A stretch of DNA of 64,000 nt. Source: Whalleya microplaca. Taxonomy: Eukaryota; Ascomycota; Sordariomycetes; Xylariales; Xylariaceae. The DNA is taken from positions 186,001 to 250,000 of the forward strand of contig MU385766.1 in assembly GCA_022497155.1 (NCBI GenBank). Direction: 5' to 3'. Every line of letters begins with the position of its first letter. Positions within the stretch are counted from its first letter, which is position 1. The notes under the pieces are model-generated. The model made no database searches. It saw only the letters and a list, made by a program, of their open reading frames with translations, and was not told the origin of the DNA. Positions 13,901 to 24,555 of the stretch are shown piece by piece. A program made the position numbers and the translations under genes.

Positions 13901-16900
13901 GACGGTGTGGTCAGCCAGTATCAAGCTACTCAACTGCCATCAGCAGCCATGAGTCTATGCCGAAAGCTGATTCGACCCGGGCAGCCGGGGCAGGGCTAGT
14001 CGGATCTAGCACCGAAACACACCGACGAAGGAATTTTTTCTTTCTTTTTCTCTTCCGTGGTGCCATTGCAGCCATTGGTGGGCATGTGAGGAGTTCAAGA
14101 CTACACGATTTGCCCAGGCCTGCGCAATTAGCTAGCTCTGGAACAATAGAAATCCTCCTCCAGGAATTGCGGGCAGTGGTGGCCTTACGTACGTGCCGTC
14201 ACAGCTCAAACAATGCGACCGGTGCCCAATCAGTCGTGATGTGGTGGCCTTACCTGCGATTAATATTAATATTACAACATCTGAGCGTCTAACTAGTAGA
14301 ATCTTTGTGCGACGAGAGAGCCCAAAGGGAAGGATTTGGACAGTACACCTTGAGTACTTCTATTCCTGGTTACTGAGGCGTGCAGTTCGACGTAGTTGGC
14401 CAGTAAGCAGGCTTTCCTGAAGACTAAGGGATGTTGGTCGTCGTAATAAGACCCTTGAACCATGTCGTTGGAGACTAGACACCAAATCACTGTCAGGGGC
14501 GGTATGCGGCGTTGAGATGTCGTCAAAAGATTGACAAGGGTGCGTCTGACCTTATCCCGGAACAAGCCGGGGTGTTGCATCAATCGGGAACCATACAATT
14601 TCTTAGATCTGTTCAATGCCGGCGAGGTACTTCGAAGATACTTGGTACTGTGTACTCTAGCCCAGCGGCCGTTGCGTGATGACAACGGCTGGTTCTTGAC
14701 GAACCTTGCAGAGCTCGCGAGCTTATGTTAACGTTGGATTAGGTTCACTAAAGAGCTCTTCTCTGGCACGCAGAACTGTTCTACCCGCGGCGCTGACGGG
14801 TGGTGTTGTCCCTGCCGGCTGTCATGGGAATACTGTTTATGTACATAGCTGCCCTCTATCAACGTTACACGCGTATAGGAGATCTCGTGTATAGATACTC
14901 AGATCGTGTAAAACATACCTAATGTTGGCGGCACCTTTCATGCAGCACTTGGGTTTGTAGTGGGGGTTGATTGTCAGTCCCCCGCACGAAGAGATAGACT
15001 GCTGATGAGCAGCCAATGTGCTAACTTGTTTCGAGTCTACAGAGGCAAGAGACTGGAGGATGCAGGTTGGTGCTCTTCGTCATCAATGCAATCACCCCAG
15101 TATTGTGGATTTTCTTCAATGGTGCAGTTTGAGAAATTTGGCCTCGAGAGGCCCGCACTTAAGTATGTACATAAGCCGCCTGGGTACCTGTGCTTACATT
15201 ATTAGCTGGTACCAATGTTGTCCGACAGTGCAACATTTGTTCGTGTTGGCTTTGTGCGTCCTACTAGTTTCGTCGTGTAACCACTGCTTCTATACTATAC
15301 TATAGTAGCAGAAGATGCCATCATATAGTAGTAATTGGTATAGTAGGTAAAAACAGTAGTGGCGATATAGGAAAAGACAAACATACCTAGCTTTGTCTAT
15401 CTAACCGACGTAGGGACTAGCTATAGCCATAGCCATTGCACGTATGTATGCATGTACATACGGATAGCAAATCTCTACTTAAATACAGTGCCTACACATG
15501 GAATATTTCACTACTCGAAATGTTACTAGTATATACGTTTGGGAGTATACTTATTCTGGAAATATGTGCCGATACATTGTAGGATGCAGTAATGTCAACT
15601 TGTCAACTATAAGATTAGGTAAACTTTGTCGTTTCTCAATTCGGTATCTTAACAATATGAAGCATAGAACTTCGGATGTGATTTGGTTAGTCCTGCTACA
15701 GCCTGATACACACTGCGGAAAATTGCCTGATCAAGCATGAATTGCGCATCGCAACTTCAAGGCCCAACTTCAAAGTCTATCCGGATTCACTACCAGTTAA
15801 TACAACATTCAGTTTCCCTCGAAAGCTGGCTCCGGGGAACCTGTGAAGTCGCAACAGCACCCCGAAAGGGGAAGATCAGTACTACTTCATTGGCTGTCGC
15901 ATGGTCCATCGCTCTCAGCCTTGACAAATGTCGATCATGTAAGTGAGGCTACACTCTCCCTTTCCCACGGACGTCGCGCGTGGCCTTGGTCTCTCTTGTT
16001 TTGTTTTTGTTTTTTATTGCTGTCTCAAGCAGCAGCATTAGCACACAGACGCCACCTACACGTCATCACACCTCACACAGTTCGTATTATACCTCTACGA
16101 AATATTAATTGATGAGAGCGGCCTGGTTTGAGGGCAATGACACGTTGTAGTTGTTACCAGTTCTGGAAGCTAGCCGTACCATACCTTAGGTACTGGCTGA
16201 TATAAAGTTTGGTTTTAGGCATTACAGCGTCTAAGTGTGCTTGATTCTAGGCATGTCTGCGGAATAAGTTGGCTTATTAGTCTCTAATATTAGTCGAGTC
16301 ATGTAGTTCATGCACGTCAACCCCCCGTCTACAGCGGCCTACTTACTTTATTGGGCTCTGCTAAGAGTTTCCCGCATGATTTCCCGCAGTCGCGTGTCTT
16401 TCTTCAGCCTGCTTGTTTTACTGCTATGTACAGCGTATGCAACATGTATTAAGTAGCTACCTAAGGAAACCAATGGCGACTTGGATGATCATAATGGATT
16501 GACCAGCCGACATTGTATTGCCAGCGGTTGGCGGAACTCGTCCTCTTAGACCGGTTTCGCTGACGAATAGCTGTTGCTGGCTTCGGGTTAACAAACATGC
16601 CCAACCCCATGATTCTCAAACATGGTGTCCCATGCTTTTTCCCCAGATAAGCGATGATATCTGAGCTGCAGTAAGAAAATCTTTCTCCTCCTAGTGGCTC
16701 TCTAGGGCGACTATGAGCGGCGGAACGTTTCTAGAAAGCTTCATCCGCATCCGTCGTCGCTAGGTTCGCATACTGCAAGTAGATTGGGATCGAATCTTTT
16801 CCTCTTCGGTTTCTAATAGCAGGACCTCCTAATGTCCTACAGCTAATTATCGCCTTTCTCCTGGCGGCGATGAGAAATTGGCCCAGATGAACAAACCTGT

Positions 16901-17822
16901 TGAGGACGATGACAGCATCAACGGGGTCTCGTCCTTCAGCCTCCTTCATTTTTTCTTATCGTACGATCTGCTCTCCTCTTGCCTAAATCTGCTGGCTTTC
17001 ACACTAGGTATTTACTACGTAGGATCGAGCCAACAACGTACATAATGAGCGTGTTTAATTTATATTGACTACCCGTCATGCAATTTCCCTGTCCTGCCCT
17101 AACCATTCGCATCAGGCGGTATTCGCTTCCACCTACTCTTGTTGGCGTAATTCACCAACCCCGGAAGCTGGGAATCGGGGAAAATGACAGGTCCTCATAG
17201 GACAGTTAAAAACATGACTTTCCTGTCACGTTGCTACCCGCCGTGCAGATCTTCTATAGCATCTCGAGCCGCTAAATGCCAGGGATTATGCCTCCAGCCG
17301 TACATATTGCATTCCTACCGAAGAACGGCGAAGCAAACTTTTGGAGAGAATGAAATTCGGATCGTGGAATGCTTTCCGGTCACAACCTGTCAGGATTAAT
17401 CCGTAGAACATCACATCCAAACGTAGGCTTGGCGGTCTTGGCCCATGTTTACCGCGCACGCAAGCACGATGCGCGCAACTTGGACCATCTTCTTGAGATT
17501 GCGCGAAATGCAGGTCGACGGGAACCCCGACGAAAAACATGGAAATCATGACAGGCCTAAAGCATTGCTGCTCATTTATAACCGCCGATTGACTACTACT
17601 ATATGTAGCATTTCATCCTCAATTTAGAGGAGTCAAGGATGTGAACAAGGTACATGATAATACAATGCCTTTATATACATATGTGCTCACCTCAGAGTTG
17701 CGGTTGTAGATCTTAAGAACTAAACTAACCCTTGCCAATAAGGCTGACGATGGTTGCCTTCTGGAAGTGTGCATGGAACAATGATCCACGGATCCAATTG
17801 CCGAGTGCCATATGTCGCCAGC
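10987..17822. other. 6.8-kb gene-poor stretch
   Basis: No recognisable coding exon on either strand. Open frames reach about 147 codons (13849-14292) but are low-complexity, biased or overlap each other. A CAA microsatellite lies at about 12354-12373 and an ATTAAT repeat near 14262-14275. The sequence alternates between GC-balanced and AT-rich patches. The region lies upstream of the RfeG-like gene and downstream of uS9m. Confidence 0.45.
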
Positions 17823-18832
17823 TCATCTCTTGACCCATGCGGGGCTCTTTCTGGCCTTGAGGTGACCAGTCTTCTTCCTCTCGACGGCCCTAGAATCACG
17901 CGTGATGCAACCAGCTGGACGAAAAAGCAGATTAGAAAACATGCCACGAGAGTAGGATTCGCTAAGGGGTTCATTATGCGCGTACCTTTTCGGAGGGGTG
18001 TCTTCAAAGCCGGCTCGTGACCAACTAATGCCTTCGCAATGGCCATAGCGAGAGCTTCGGCTTGTCCGGTGGTCCCACCGCCCTCGACCTTTGCCCAGAC
18101 ATTATACTTGTCCATTCTGTCCATCGACTTGAGCCCCCACACTGCGCTTTCTCGGTCATGGACGCGGCCAAAGGCCTCGTGTAGCGGCTTGCCGTTGATG
18201 AGCACCTCGCCCACCCCCTCGACGAGCCAGGCTTGCGCAACCGACATCTTCCGCCTGCCCACGCCATGCGACCTGCCAAACCTGTCGACCGGGATGGGCT
18301 TCGCGGTGTTCAGGTACATGTTGATATCTCGCTTGAACGGGCGCAGGCCCTCCTTGACCTCGTCGGGCATCATCTCCGGGTGAATTGTGTATAATTTCTT
18401 GGCCAGCCCCAGGCAGTTCGCGTAGTCTCGCGCCTTCACCGATTCCCCGATGGCCAACCGATATTGCTCCTTCGTCTTCCAGGCCACCCGCTCTACCTGG
18501 CTGGTGGGAATCGTGGGCAGACGCGCATACCGCCGCGTGAGGTCCTGGATCAGGACGTAGCTGTCGTTGAACTCGGGGAATCGCGAGAAGTAGGACGGCG
18601 ATACTGGCATAGGACGCACGTAAAACGTCTCGGGGGGTTCCATGGTGTCATCGAGAGCTTTCTCGAGAGCATTCTCGAGGCCGTCATCCTGTCGACTAGG
18701 TGTAGTCGTGAACGTTCGCCGCGGGGTCGAGGACTTGCGAGAGGTGAATGCTATCGCGGACGACACTTGTCGGGTCTTCGTCGTCGCCCTGAAATCCCTA
18801 AGACAGCGAAACCCGTATCTCAGAGAGGACAT
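17823..18832 (-). CDS. MRPS9: mitochondrial small-subunit ribosomal protein uS9m
   Basis: Component of the mitochondrial ribosome small subunit. Exons: 18832-17986 and 17914-17823, 312 residues. The first ~45 residues are rich in Arg, Ser and Thr and almost free of acidic residues, as in a matrix-targeting presequence. A fungal-type middle region follows, then the S9 core: GRRKMSVAQAWLVEG, the loop GGGTTGQAEALAMAIAKAL, and the basic tail ending KARKSPAWVKR, which in S9 proteins reaches toward P-site tRNA. The tail is only in frame after removal of a 71-bp intron (donor at 17985); the unspliced frame runs into an unrelated end. It is divergent from eEF1B-gamma with 417 bp between the start codons. 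Confidence 0.95.
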
Positions 18833-19249
18833 TTTGTCTATCGTATCTTCGTCATGACCTGGTATTCATATCCAATGTCGGTGTCGTCGAATTTGGTGGA
18901 TTGCTGAGCTTGGGGATCGTGCTCAGTGGTATGAAGTTTTCAATTGAATATTGAACCAATGGCTCAGGTTCCAGCCTAATGGACGGATCCAATTGGCCGG
19001 TAGATAAGATCTTCCGGTAGCCGACCAAAAGGTTGATTACCTAATTGTCTAGAATAGCCTGAACCTGAAGTACCTTACCTAACCTACAATGGCGAATGGG
19101 TACCTAACGTTAGGTAAGGTCAGGTATCTCGCGTAGGTTAGGAAGATTGCCCCGCCTCCTCAAAAAAAAAAAATATTTGTGACTCAAGTTGGTCCAACCT
19201 TCCCATCTTCATCTTTCACGTCCATCAAGCACCAGCCTTCATCGCAATC
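18833..19249. promoter_or_regulatory. divergent promoter between uS9m and eEF1B-gamma
   Basis: Two translation genes share this 417-bp spacer. It contains a perfect 11-bp inverted repeat (ccttacctaac at 19073-19083, gttaggtaagg at 19109-19119) and, overlapping its right arm, the 14-bp palindrome acctaacgttaggt (19102-19115). A run of 12 A residues lies near 19162-19173, a common nucleosome-excluding element. A regulatory role for the inverted repeat is inference. Confidence 0.6.
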
Positions 19250-20852
19250 ATGGCGCCCTTCGGAAAGATATTCACTAAGGAGGTAAGAGACTGCAGTTTT
19301 GGTCTGGTATCACACCGCATTTTCGTTGTCTTGAAGCTGACGCGAATCGGCCACGTAGCGCAACCCCCGCACCACCGCCATCCTTGCGGTTGCGAAGGCC
19401 AACGGCCTTGACCTCGACGTCGTCCACGTCGATACCCAAAACCCGACTCCTGAGTTCCTCAAGGCGAACCCTCTGAGCAAGGTTCCCGCCTTTGTCGGCA
19501 GCGATGGCTACGTTCTCACCGAGGCCATGGCTATTGCCATCTACAGTATGTGATTATCTCTATTGTGCTGACCGGGTCTCTCTCTGTCTTACTACCCCTC
19601 AATGCGTGCGCCGCTGGCATTTCTATGATGACCTAGACATTATTCTAACAGTTATCCCTATCTGAATAATCATTCCTGTTGATATCGTTTCTACTTTCTG
19701 ACTCCCAATGCCTTTCGCCCTTGAATACTGCTTGATGGATATTCTGTGAGAATATACTCGCTGACACTCCGTCCCCAGTCACCTCTCAAAATGAGAAGAC
19801 CACGCTACTCGGCAAGACTAAGCAAGAGTAAGCAACCTACATCTATCCCATTTCGAGGGAAACCAATACTTACCTCTCATAATAGCTATGCTTCCATTCT
19901 GAAGTGGCTGTCATTCTTCAACACCGAGGTTCTCCCCAAGCTTGGTGCTTGGTACCGTCCTCTGTTGGGTTGGGACCCGTACAACAAGAAGGCCGTTGAT
20001 GATGCTTCCAAGGCTGCTATCAAGGCCGTCTCCATCGTCGAGGATCACCTCCTCCACAACACCTACCTCGTCGGCGAGCGCGTTACCCTGGCTGATCTCT
20101 TTGCCGCAAGCATCATCTCTCGCGGTTTCGAGTTCTTCTACGACAAGAAGTGGCGTTCTGAGAACCCTAACGTCACTCGGTGGTACGAGACCGTTTACAA
20201 CCAGCCCATCTACACCAACGTTGCCCCAACTTTCGAGCTCCTCGACACTCCCAAGTTGACCAACGTCCCGCCCAAGAAGCCCGAGCAGGCTAAGGCTCCC
20301 AAGGCTGCCAAGCCGGCCGCTCCCAAGCCGGCCGCGGAGCCAGAGGAGCCGCCGGCTGCTCCCAAGCCCAAGCACCCTCTCGATCTGCTGGAGAAGACTG
20401 ACTTCGCTCTTGATGACTTCAAGCGTTTCTACTCCAACAATGACGAGGCTGTTTCCTTGAAGTGGTTCTGGGAGAACGTTCCCTTCAAGGACTTCTCTAT
20501 CTGGAAGGTCAGGTACAAGTACAACGATGAGTTGACTTTGACTTTCATGTCCAACAACCTGATTGGTGGATTCAACACCCGTCTCGAGGCTTCTCGCAAG
20601 TACATCTTTGGCTGTGCCTCCGTGTACGGTGAGAACAATGACTCCGTCATCGAGGGCGCCTTTGTCATCCGAGGTCAAGAATACCTCCCCGCTGTCGATG
20701 TGGCTCCCGACTACGAGAGTTACGAGTTCACCAAGCTCGACCCCACCAACCCCGATGATAGGGCGTACGTTGAGTCGATGTGGACGTGGGACAAGCCTGT
20801 CGTCGAGAACGGCAAGGAGTACAAGCACGCCTCCGGCAAAGTCTTCAAATAA
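19250..20852 (+). CDS. EEF1G: translation elongation factor 1-gamma (eEF1B-gamma)
   Basis: Structural subunit of the eEF1B guanine-nucleotide exchange complex, which recharges eEF1A with GTP in translation elongation. Exons: 19250-19282, 19359-19545, 19779-19827, 19886-20852, 411 residues, normal for the family. The N-terminal ~210 residues form a GST-like fold (ANPLSKVPAFVGSDGYVLTE, then the all-helical half with VGERVTLADLFAAS). A Lys/Pro/Ala-rich linker (KKPEQAKAPKAAKPAAPK) joins it to the conserved C-terminal EF1G domain (FALDDFKRFYSNND, WKVRYKYNDELTLTFMSNN, ending YKHASGKVFK). The 33-bp first exon and 49-bp third exon are required to start and join the GST domain in frame. Codons are strongly C-ending, as expected for a highly expressed gene. 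Confidence 0.96.
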
Positions 20853-21356
20853 GCTGGTGCAGCTTATTTATAGCGATATATGGTTTACGTGTTGATGAGA
20901 TCATGCAAAAGTGGAGGATGGCTTTAAGGGACCGTGAATGCCGCATCTAATGAATTGCAATACTACCAGTAGGTACGTAGGTAGACTCCAAAGCAGAGCC
21001 TGAACTATGCCATGCTCCTGTCCCGATGAAGTGCCGTTCTTTGATATGAGACAAAAAGACATTATACCCCCTTTCTGTGCTTTATGATGTGATAAAGGAA
21101 ACCAGTTAGGTCTAGATATAAGAGAACAAAGTGGTCTAGTTTGGTCAAAGCGAAGGTCGAGGCAAATATAGCATTCATACCTCAATGGAAAACTATATAA
21201 AGTCATTGAGCTCGCTCACCTTGTCAACTGTATACACAACAACAACAACAGCAAAACACATCAACTAATCAGAACTTTCTGCTATCACAGCAACACTACA
21301 CTATACCATACCACTACTTTTTCAAACTTTTACCACCACATACAACCTTAGCAAAA
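20853..21356 (+). promoter_or_regulatory. spacer, promoter and 5' leader of the small CaaX gene
   Basis: The spacer holds a TATA box (tatataa, 21194-21200). After it comes a leader of about 150 bases rich in CAA and CCA triplets (for example caacaacaacaacag), ending in caaaaATG. A possible HMG-box core (acaaag, 21126-21131) lies about 65 bp upstream of the TATA box. Fungal mating-type HMG proteins bind such cores, but the motif is short and could be chance. Confidence 0.6.
21194..21200 (+). promoter_or_regulatory. TATA box of the putative pheromone precursor gene
   Basis: The sequence tatataa sits 157 bp upstream of the ATG at 21357 and is followed by a CAA-rich leader without another ATG. 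Strong TATA boxes are uncommon in housekeeping genes and fit a strongly regulated gene. Confidence 0.65.
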
Positions 21357-21431
21357 ATGAGCGACGGCGACGTTGGCCTTGCCTTTAACAACCCGAACAG
21401 CCCTGCTCCGAACTTGTGTTCGGTCATGTAA
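21357..21431 (+). CDS. candidate lipopeptide (a-factor-type) mating-pheromone precursor, 24 aa
   Basis: A 24-codon frame, too short for ordinary gene calling, starts at the first ATG after a TATA box and a CAA-rich leader. It begins MSDGDVG, has a Asn/Pro-rich middle (NNPNSPAPNL) and ends in Cys-Ser-Val-Met-stop. This is a CaaX box, and Met as the last residue predicts farnesylation. Ascomycete a-type pheromone precursors are typically about 20-35 residues, have no signal peptide, end in a CaaX box, and are prenylated, proteolysed, carboxymethylated and exported by a Ste6-type transporter. Size, ending and promoter all fit. No sequence identity to a known pheromone is claimed. Alternatives are a chance CaaX ending in a short ORF, or a leader ORF of a longer transcript; no larger downstream frame is obvious. 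Confidence 0.62.
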   Translation: MSDGDVGLAFNNPNSPAPNLCSVM

Positions 21432-22831
21432 ACGCTGATATATTCTCTTGGAGATGGCTATTAGGGTAGACATTTACTATGTAATGTCGGGGGACAATTC
21501 TCGGGTGGAGTGCCTGGAGTAGATCGCTCGGGAACAAGATATCGTCTCCTGTCCTTAAATAGACATATTCAGTTTACACATTTTTGAGTCGTATGGTTTT
21601 TCTTCTTGTGAATGCATGTGTGTGAATTTTATGCGAATGCATGTTTTGATCGGTATAAGCTTTGCATTTGTTTTGGGTGATTTGATGTATATAGGTATAT
21701 CGTACCCTCCTCAACTCAATTCATTACACTAATAGCGTATATATCATTCCAGACCATAGGACCTATATACCTACGCGGACTTCTTTGGCATCTTTCTACA
21801 CATGCTTTTGCCTCTACAAAGATCATAGTTAACAAATGCTATTGTATATAGTAGCTTAGAAAAAGAACGAGACAGTTGTCCCTTCCATCTCTATAAGGAG
21901 GGGTATTTTTGGAAGCGAGAAGCCGCAAACGAGGAACCTTGGCCAGATATTGGACGGCTTGCCGAATTTTAGCTTGTTGAGTATAGAGAGTGCATTATCT
22001 TTCATTTTGCTGTAATGAATCCCGCGCGATAGAATGCGGTTAGCCGTGGAGACTACTTGGATAAGAACAACGCAATCGTTTTAGTTTCTCCCTCACAGGC
22101 ATTTCCAGTAAAATATAAAGAATGCGAAGTTCTGTCATTTGTGTAATATACCGGTAAGTTTTTAGTTTCATTAAATTGAATATAACACATCACAACAGGT
22201 GGCTTTTGGCTCACTGGCAACTTTTACAAGGTTATCATTTGTAGATGAATATAGTAGTCAAGATAGGCTCATTTAACGCGTGTGGTTCTTAATGAGATAA
22301 GGTCATGAAGTTGAGGACTATGCAGGCCTATATACAGCTAACCATGTTCTAGGCATGGTATAATTTACAAAGCAATATATATATCACCCTTAATTCAATT
22401 ATGATCTGGATATTTCTCTTCCCGCAATACTACTACACAATTAGCTTCTAATGAATTCACTGTGACCCAACATATACCATTATTATAACAACAAGTTTCG
22501 TTTTACTATACCAACGTGAGAACTCTACCACCTTGTTTCATAGCTACCCCATTATTGAATACATCAAATATCATGGAGGTATAAGAGGGACCCTCGAGTG
22601 AATAATACCTTGAGAAGAGTCCATGAATACCAATTAAAACGGTAGAGTCCAAATTATGTCAATTGTTTAATATTATACAGATGGTACAAGCTAGGACCAG
22701 GAGGCTCATAGGCTTCGATTTTAGGATGGGAGAAAAAGAAACGAATTCATATCCACATCCACATTAGGTCGATATTATTATCTTCTCTGGCAGAGCTTCA
22801 AAGAGGAAATAAAAGGACAACATTGGCCTGT
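21432..22831. other. AT-rich non-coding stretch
   Basis: Includes the probable 3' UTR of the CaaX gene. By eye it is clearly more AT-rich than the flanking genes, with several ATATAT runs (for example near 22376-22384). No coding frame or repeat with recognisable ends was found. Confidence 0.5.
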
Positions 22832-23107
22832 TTAGTTTAACGGACTGCCTACCCGGTGACAGCAACTGCAGCTCTGGCTAATGGAACGATAGATTTGGCA
22901 AGTATCAGAAGACTCACATAGCAATATACCATGAGACGTCCACTGGCACCAGGGGTGGGGGAATTGAGAGACTGTCATTAGGGTCTCCCGGAGTGGCTCA
23001 AGCAGTGCGTTACACAACTGCGTAGCTGGACAAGCAATTAATACTAACAAAACAATAATAGTCTTCAAGCGAAATCTCTTTACTATTTGATGGTATGATA
23101 TAAACAT
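22832..23107 (-). CDS. possible small secreted cysteine-rich protein
   Basis: Starting at the Met at 23107, the frame encodes 91 residues. A basic N-terminus (MFISYHQIVKRFRLK) is followed by the hydrophobic stretch TIIVLLVLIACPATQLCNA, resembling a signal peptide, and then by a short Cys-rich tail with a CSCC cluster. I do not recognise the family. The frame lies in AT-rich DNA, can be extended upstream to 23182, and has no clear promoter. It could be a small secreted protein, or simply a chance open frame. Confidence 0.22.
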   Translation of the reverse strand: MFISYHQIVKRFRLKTIIVLLVLIACPATQLCNALLEPLRETLMTVSQFPHPWCQWTSHGILLCESSDTCQIYRSISQSCSCCHRVGSPLN

Positions 23108-23512
23108 TGGTAATGAGTTAAAACTCTTTCTATTGAGACTGAAATTTCCAATACCCCTTTCCCTCGCATTTTCTTCATGCAAGCCACTTTTACCATATAG
23201 GATTCATTTTTATCACGCATTTCCTTTCCGATTATCAATATACGCTCGGATATTCAATTATAATATACTCAAGCAAATAGTCGGGTGAAATCCGCGTATA
23301 TTAATATACTGCCTTATTTTCGTAGGGGTAGATTTACTACTGATTTGATTTGATATTTGATTCTCCCGGAGTTGAGGTCCGGGTAAGGACCGGTACTATG
23401 CCACCCCTCACCGTGAACTCCGACCATAAGATCATCTCCGGAATTTAAAGCACGGTGTCATCTTGCAGTGAACAGAGTTCATTCGTAAAACCACATCCTG
23501 GATCGACTAGCC
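23108..23512 (+). promoter_or_regulatory. upstream region of the methyltransferase
   Basis: AT-rich to about 23370, then a sharp change to mixed and GC-rich sequence just before the start codon at 23513. No TATA box is convincing. Confidence 0.4.
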
Positions 23513-24355
23513 ATGATGTCTACGGAAACAAACTACACCCAAGGCTACTCCGCCGCCACAACATCCAGCCATGCATCCCGGACCGTCGCCTCCGACGCCA
23601 GCTTCCTCCTCCCCTACATCAAACCCACGGACAAGATCCTCGACGTCGGCTGCGGGCCCGGCACCATAACCATCGGCTTCAGCGCCCACGTCCCCCAGGG
23701 CTCAGTCACCGGCATCGACCTCTCCGGCACGGTCCTCGCCAGCGCCCGGGCCCTAGCCTCCGAGATGCGCGCGGACGGGCGTCTCAACGCCACCGCTATC
23801 CTCACGTTCGAGGAAGCGGATATCCTGCGGGGTCTCCCGTATGAGGACGGCACCTTCGACCTCGTCTTCGCGTCGCAGCTCTTCCCGCACCTGCCGCCGC
23901 CGACCTTGCCCGCCGAGGCACTGAAGGAGATGCGCCGCGTCGTCCGCCCCGGCGGCATCGTGGCCTCGCGCGACGCCGCCGCGCAGCACTTCTTCCCGCG
24001 CGAGCTGGGGCTCGCGGCGCTGCTGACGGCGAACACGCTGCGCGGGCTCGGGGCGGCGGACTGGCCGGGGGCCGGCATGCCGGCGCTGTACCGGGCCGTC
24101 GGCTTCGATGTCGAGGGGGGCAGGGTCAAGGTCGGGTGCGGGACTACGTGCTATGCGGACGCGGGGAGCCGGGCGTGGTGGGCTGGGCGGCTGATCGCGC
24201 GCTTGGAGCCCGGGGATGCGGTTAGAGGGAGCTGGGTGAAGGCTGGTGTCGCGGAGGATGAGATCGAGCTTTGTGTTGAGAGGCTACGGCAGTGGGCGGA
24301 AACGCCGGACGCGTGGTATGGGATTTTGCAGACGGAGATCGTTGCTTGGAAGTGA
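23513..24355 (+). CDS. class I SAM-dependent methyltransferase (UbiE/methyltransf_11 type)
   Basis: Intronless, 280 residues. The SAM-binding motif I is ILDVGCGPGTITIGF (residues ~42-56), the acidic motif after beta2 is VTGIDLSG, motif II lies in GTFDLVFASQLFPHL, and motif III in RRVVRPGGIVASRD. The C-terminal half (RAWWAGRLIARL, LRQWAETPDAWYGILQTEIVAWK) matches the common fungal members of this group. The substrate cannot be told; relatives methylate small molecules. Two ATGs are adjacent at the start (23513 and 23516). The gene is strikingly GC-rich, especially at third codon positions, against AT-rich flanks. It is convergent with the FMN-reductase-like gene, with 200 bp between the stop codons. 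Confidence 0.85.
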   Translation: MMSTETNYTQGYSAATTSSHASRTVASDASFLLPYIKPTDKILDVGCGPGTITIGFSAHVPQGSVTGIDLSGTVLASARALASEMRADGRLNATAILTFEEADILRGLPYEDGTFDLVFASQLFPHLPPPTLPAEALKEMRRVVRPGGIVASRDAAAQHFFPRELGLAALLTANTLRGLGAADWPGAGMPALYRAVGFDVEGGRVKVGCGTTCYADAGSRAWWAGRLIARLEPGDAVRGSWVKAGVAEDEIELCVERLRQWAETPDAWYGILQTEIVAWK

Positions 24356-24555
24356 ATTCTGGTTGTCATATATTATCTAGGCGCTGTAACTGACCAGTTT
24401 CAGTTTTTATCCTAGTTTTTATATTATTTCATGAAGATCTCGAGAGTGTTAGGTAAAATGTCTTGAATATGTCATAGTATATAACGGGCATATGCCCTCA
24501 AAATCTATTTCTCGTCAAGTTCATGGTAAGTATGCTAGTATCCTCCTGTCATTCA

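Noticed and set aside
13849..14292. 147-codon plus-strand frame
   Set aside because: Low-complexity segments, no conserved motif, no convincing promoter or splice context.
19911..20828. 305-codon antisense frame over eEF1B-gamma
   Set aside because: Shadow frame caused by the C-ending codon bias of the real gene on the plus strand.
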